From Parasponia andersonii (taxonomy: Eukaryota; Streptophyta; Magnoliopsida; Rosales; Cannabaceae): a stretch of 64,000 bases of DNA. The translations under genes were made by a program, and so were the position numbers. The DNA lies in contig JXTB01000073.1 of NCBI GenBank assembly GCA_002914805.1, positions 109,863-173,862 of the forward strand, read 5' to 3'. The notes under the pieces are model-generated. The model did not search any database, was not told the DNA's origin, and worked only from the letters and a program-made list of their open reading frames with translations. Shown in pieces: positions 60,017 to 64,000 of the stretch. Position 1 is the first letter of the stretch. Each line of letters begins with the position of its first letter.

Positions 60017-63000
60017 TTTTAGAATTTGTATTGGAATGCTCTTGGTGACTAGTAAAGAATAAAGGAGACCTGATCATCTAGGTCATATTCGCTCTCGGGT
60101 CATTTTTTCAAACCAATTTGGTTTTGTGTCTGGAAGATGCATTAGAGATTGCATTATTGGAGCCTCAGAATGTTACAACGGCCTAGACAAAAAAAGTTTT
60201 GGCAGTAATTCAACTATGAAGTTGGACATTAGGAAAGCATTTGATACCCCGCGTTAGGATTCATTAAAGTTGTGGTCTCTATTTTCAGCTTTAATTCTAC
60301 TTTTGTTAAATAGGTAGATAATATTTTCCATTCAGCTCGACTCTCTATTTTGATTAATGGTTCCCCCTATAGTTATTTTCCTTGCTCTAGAGATGTGCAT
60401 CAAAGAGATCTTTCTCTCATCTTTTATTCATTCTCACCAAAGATTATCTCAGTCGTTATCTCAATTTATTGATCCAAAGGGGTAATTTGATTTTCATGAC
60501 TTCTACTAGAAAAGACAAAACTCTTATTCACTTCCTCTTTGAAGATGGTGTTCTTCTTTTTGCTAGAGCTTCCAAGACCAATATTAGAGTAATTATGAGG
60601 GCTTTTCATAATTATGCAATGTTGTATGGCCAATAGATTAATTTTAGTAAATCCTTTATTTACTTTGGCAGTGTTGTTGCTGCCTCCTCTATTTCTAAAT
60701 TTTTGAATTACACAGGTATAAGAAGAGGCGATTCGTCCTTCACTTATCTTGGCATTTCCTTATTTGTCGAGTCTCATAAACATTCTAATTTTCAACTGCT
60801 GCTTGATAAAATCTATAACAATTTTGAGTATTGGAAAGGTTTACATCTCTCTATGGCTAGTAGAGTGAGTATTATCAATTCAGTTATCATGAATCAACTA
60901 TCCTACTCTTTTCAAGTCTATCGATGGCCGACTATTCTTCTTAAGGAGCTGATTTCTTCAATAAGAAACTTTTTGTAGTCTGGTTCGACCAAGGTGGCTA
61001 GAACTTGTTATTTTCTCTTCAAAGATGTATTGTAAACCTAAGAAAGATGGGGGTTTAAGCCTTTGGGATCCTAGAATTATCAATGTAAATCTTTTAAAAA
61101 AACTATTTTGGAGCTTAATGATGGATGAGTCTTTTATTTTCAAATTCATAAGGGGGTTGTTCTTCTCCAATAGTTTTTCCCAGTGACGATTTTGAAAATC
61201 TTCTATTTAATGCAGTTTAAGATCTCACATTCAGCCTCTCCTTGGGGAGACAATTTAGGCAATTAGGAAATATTCTAAGATTCATTTTTGTTAGATAATT
61301 GGCTAAGTTCTCCTTTGAATGAGTTGATTGATTATAATGATACTATGGAGCCTAGCCTTGATACTACAATTAGTGAGTTTGTTTCTAATTCAGAATGGTA
61401 TTTACCTGCCTCCTTTATTTCCAATTATCCTTTGATTGTAGATGAAATCAAGAAGACTATTATCTCCAACTCCCTGGATACTCTTGTCTGGCATCATTTT
61501 CTTTAGTGAGATTACTTGTGCAGACTCTTATAAGTCAATGGTTGGTTCTATTACGAAGGAAAGATGAGGGAATAAGTGTTGGGCTAGTTATATCCCTCCA
61601 TCATGCTCCATAGTTTTTTGGAGAGTACTTCAGGATAAACTTCCAACAGAATAGAATCTTATTAAGAGAGGGTTCAAGATGTCTTCCTAGTATCGCTTTT
61701 GTTACTCTCGTGTAGAAAATTCTGATCACCTTTTCATCTCTTGTAATTTTACACGTACTTTTTGGGGGCTATCTCATTAACTTTTAAGCATTGGATTCGT
61801 TTAGATAGTACTATTATTGATCTTTAGCTAGATGCTCCTGAAGTCAACTTTAGCAGCCAAATTTAACAACTTTGAAGAATTACTATTGTGACTGCTATTT
61901 GGGTTATTTAGGCTTCACGTAATAAAATATTTATTGACAATGAATTTACTTCTATTCACTTATCCATCACTTTAATCTGGCAAGCGGTTAGCAAGTCTAA
62001 TACCATTGGTTATGACACCATGAAAAACTCTATAGAGGAGTTAAAAATTCTGAAATGTTTTCACGTGAGGCTGAAACCTTCAAGATCACAAAAAATTATT
62101 GAAGTGTCTTAGTATGTTCCTCCACAAGGCTGGTTGAAAGTCAACACGGATGGTGCTGCTTATGATTGTCCAGGCTTGACAGGTTGTAGTGGAGCTTTTA
62201 GGCCATTCTGGAATTTCTTTAGAGGTGGTTTTGTCATTCTTATTGATAAGGCTTATGCTTTTGAGGCAATATGCGTGTAATACGACATGACACGTATAAC
62301 CTGTTTAATAAATATGTCATGTATCATATTATGACATATTGATATGATTATTTAAAATTGACTCGATTACTCCAATTTAACACGATTATGCATAAATTAA
62401 TTCAATTTCATACATAAAATATATTTAAAATTAATCAAAATCACATTTAAAATATTAATAATATGTCGTATTAGTGTTGTGTTGACACGATATGAAAACG
62501 ACTCGTTTAATTAAATGGGTTACACGGGTCATTTTTGGGTTAAGCGGGTTAACTCGAAACCCACCTTTTATTATACGTGTTACATATGTCAACCTGAAAT
62601 TGATACAAAAATTAAATGGGTTACTTAAACCAATTTATTTCATATTGTTTTCGAGTCGTATCATCGTGTCGTGTAGAACATTGTCAGCCTTAGTATTCAA
62701 GCCCCAACTTGGTGGCATACTACACCGACCTTCATCTATGCAGTGATCAATAAAGATTTTTCTGGATTATGTAATTTTCGCTTTTCTTAGTGGCCTACAT
62801 TGTAACACAGTGTGTTCTTTTTTCTTTTTGTGATTTTTCTCTTCATGTTTTACACGAAAAGGTTTTTTTACTGAGACATTGTTGAAAGATAAATATAATA
62901 ATTTTGTTTCAACAAAACTATTTTGCTCTTCTTAGAGCTTTTTTTTTTTTTTTTTTTTTTTTCTGTTTTTCAGTTTCTACCTTAATCTTTATTAAGGATT

Positions 63001-63139
63001 GCTTTTTTTGTTTTTAATATTATGTACATTTTTTTATTTTATTTTAATAAATTACTAGAGGATTTTTTTAGTCGTCCGCACTGTCAGGTTTCCAAGATTT
63101 TTCCTCTCGGTATCATTTTATCAAAAAAAAAAAAAAAAA
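60017..63139 (+). mobile_element. LINE retrotransposon, degenerate and interrupted
   Basis: RT motifs in broken plus frames: NQFGFVSGRCIRDCIIGASE and KLDIRKAFDT near 60110-60248; YLGISLFVESHKHSNFQLLL, YWKGLHLSMASRVSIINSV and YSFQVYRWPT at 60740-60950. A zinc-binding zf-RVT-like segment lies near 61610-61770 (LQDKLPTE, SDHLFISCNFTRTFW). An RNase H start lies near 62108-62270 (PPQGWLKVNTDGAAYD). The ORF end WWHTTPTFIYAVINKDFSGL follows the insertion at 62264-62690. The 3' end is an A17 run at 63123-63139 after TATCATTTTATC. The endonuclease is mostly missing, so the 5' part is truncated or deleted. Order RT - zinc - RNase H with a poly-A tail is typical of plant LINEs. Confidence 0.85.
62264..62690. 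mobile_element. hAT-like non-autonomous insertion in the LINE
   Basis: It sits inside the LINE RNase H region. It is rich in CGACATGACACG, GTGTTGACACGATATG, GGGTTACACGGGTC and AAGCGGGTTAACTCG-type motifs, characteristic of a common plant hAT family with ACACGACACG subterminal repeats. The right end GTCGTGTAGAACATTGTCAG, reverse-complemented, resembles the left end GCAATATGCGTGTAATACGA only loosely. No clear 8-bp target duplication was found. Confidence 0.45.
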
Positions 63140-64000
63140 GGAGACATAAAATAAAGAAATTAATTCTGTGTATTTAGAATTGCTCAAAGATATAAAGTAT
63201 AAACACACTGATAACAAATAAAAGAAATAAATATTGAGAATATTTGCCAGTGTACAATTATTACAAAAATAAAAGAATTATTCAGTACTGCTGACAGCTG
63301 GCATAAAATATTGCAAAGAATTTGGCTTTGTTGAAATTTTATTTCTTATTGCCCTTTCCGTCTTCAACCAATTAAAGCCTACTGTTCTGAAGTAGATGTC
63401 CGAGAGAGGTTGGTGAAGCCATAACCCATAAGGGTTATTTTGATTGGTGTTGGAAGTGATCCATTGATAAGATAAACCGCAATAAAGGAGTGACGTTATT
63501 TATTTACGGTTGTCTCGTATGTAATCAACCTATGACGGTCGTAAGGTCCATTTTAAGTGATCTTGGTTATATATATTTTCTTGCAACATAAACTATCAAG
63601 TTTACAGGTTCAAGAATCTAACTCAAGTTCCAAACCATGACGGGCTCGGAATATTGAGAGCATAAATTTTTAACTTGTGTGATCATTTGATTGAAGTTGC
63701 ACGATTTTTTTTTTCCAACATTTTGACAGGCTTAAACAACTTGGTAGTTATAAGATGGTTGTCTCTTGGCCTATCCTGCAACAGAGCTTGCACTGTGGTC
63801 GACCACCGTTATTCTGGAAGCGGCCACCATTGTGGCCTCCACAACTTTCCTTGAGCAATTCCAGAATTTTGAGTCTGATTTCCAGTGTTCTAGTAGAACT
63901 TTGGGAAGGTAAACACTCAAGTCATCGAGCTAGAGACTAAGACACAAGTAGCTTGTCTTGACAATGCCAAGCAACACGATCCGGGTTTACAAACCAACCA
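63140..64000. other. Intergenic at right edge, no gene supported
   Basis: AT-rich to about 63340, then more mixed. An open stretch near 63755-63940 and a neighbouring frame (FLEQFQNFESDFQ, then VIELETKTQVACLDN after a shift) hint at a coding relic, but I recognise no family. Nothing else is supported. Confidence 0.35.

Noticed and set aside
63755-63940. Plus-strand ORF at the right edge
   Set aside because: Short, no recognised motif, and the most protein-like reading requires a frame change.

Overview
The window is nuclear DNA from a flowering plant, most likely a eudicot. The evidence is intron-rich genes with GT-AG junctions, AT-rich intergenic DNA, plant-specific families (APO, MEI2-like, ankyrin-PGG) and several classes of plant transposon. 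A run of N at 44424-44915 shows it comes from a draft assembly. I saw no rRNA, tRNA, CRISPR or bacterial features. All calls were made by eye; exon borders come from reading splice signals and checking frame continuity.

Layout. (1) 1-3740: the 5' half of a minus-strand gene for a coiled-coil plus WD40 protein; it runs off the left edge, and a DUF4283-type retroelement relic lies in or beyond its third intron. (2) 4961-11705: an old minus-strand Ty1/copia retrotransposon with both LTRs, a decayed gag-pol and an internal tandem duplication of about 750 bp. (3) 17918-22191: a plus-strand ankyrin-repeat/PGG membrane protein gene (ACD6/ITN1-like) with three exons and an apparent one-base frameshift in exon 2. 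(4) 22411-23785: small DNA-transposon remnants, including a clean non-autonomous hAT with a nearly perfect 8-bp target duplication. (5) 26781-28484: a minus-strand APO gene, most like APO3, encoding an RNA-binding factor for organellar intron splicing. (6) 30652-37600: a complete minus-strand MEI2-like gene with 14 coding exons, three RRMs and one GC-AG intron. (7) 40977-63139: a nest of retroelements.

The nest holds two related Ty3/gypsy elements of Tat-like organisation. Element 1 (40977-46777, target duplication ACACA) keeps gag and the integrase core but has lost protease, RT and RNase H. Element 2 (50086-60011, target duplication ACTCC) has lost gag and protease, carries an internal inversion of its RT/RNase H segment, and keeps a long spliced-looking antisense gene between its integrase and its 3' LTR. 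Both carry two tandem-repeat arrays downstream of integrase. Element 2 is followed directly by a LINE (60017-63139) that is itself interrupted by an hAT-like insertion.

The four host genes look functionally independent. APO3-like and MEI2-like are RNA-binding regulators, the ankyrin-PGG protein is of a type linked to membranes and stress or defence, and the WD40 protein is of unknown role. The most unusual content is the Tat-like pair: an antisense gene with plant-style introns, complementary deletions, the inverted RT block and 3' satellite-like arrays.
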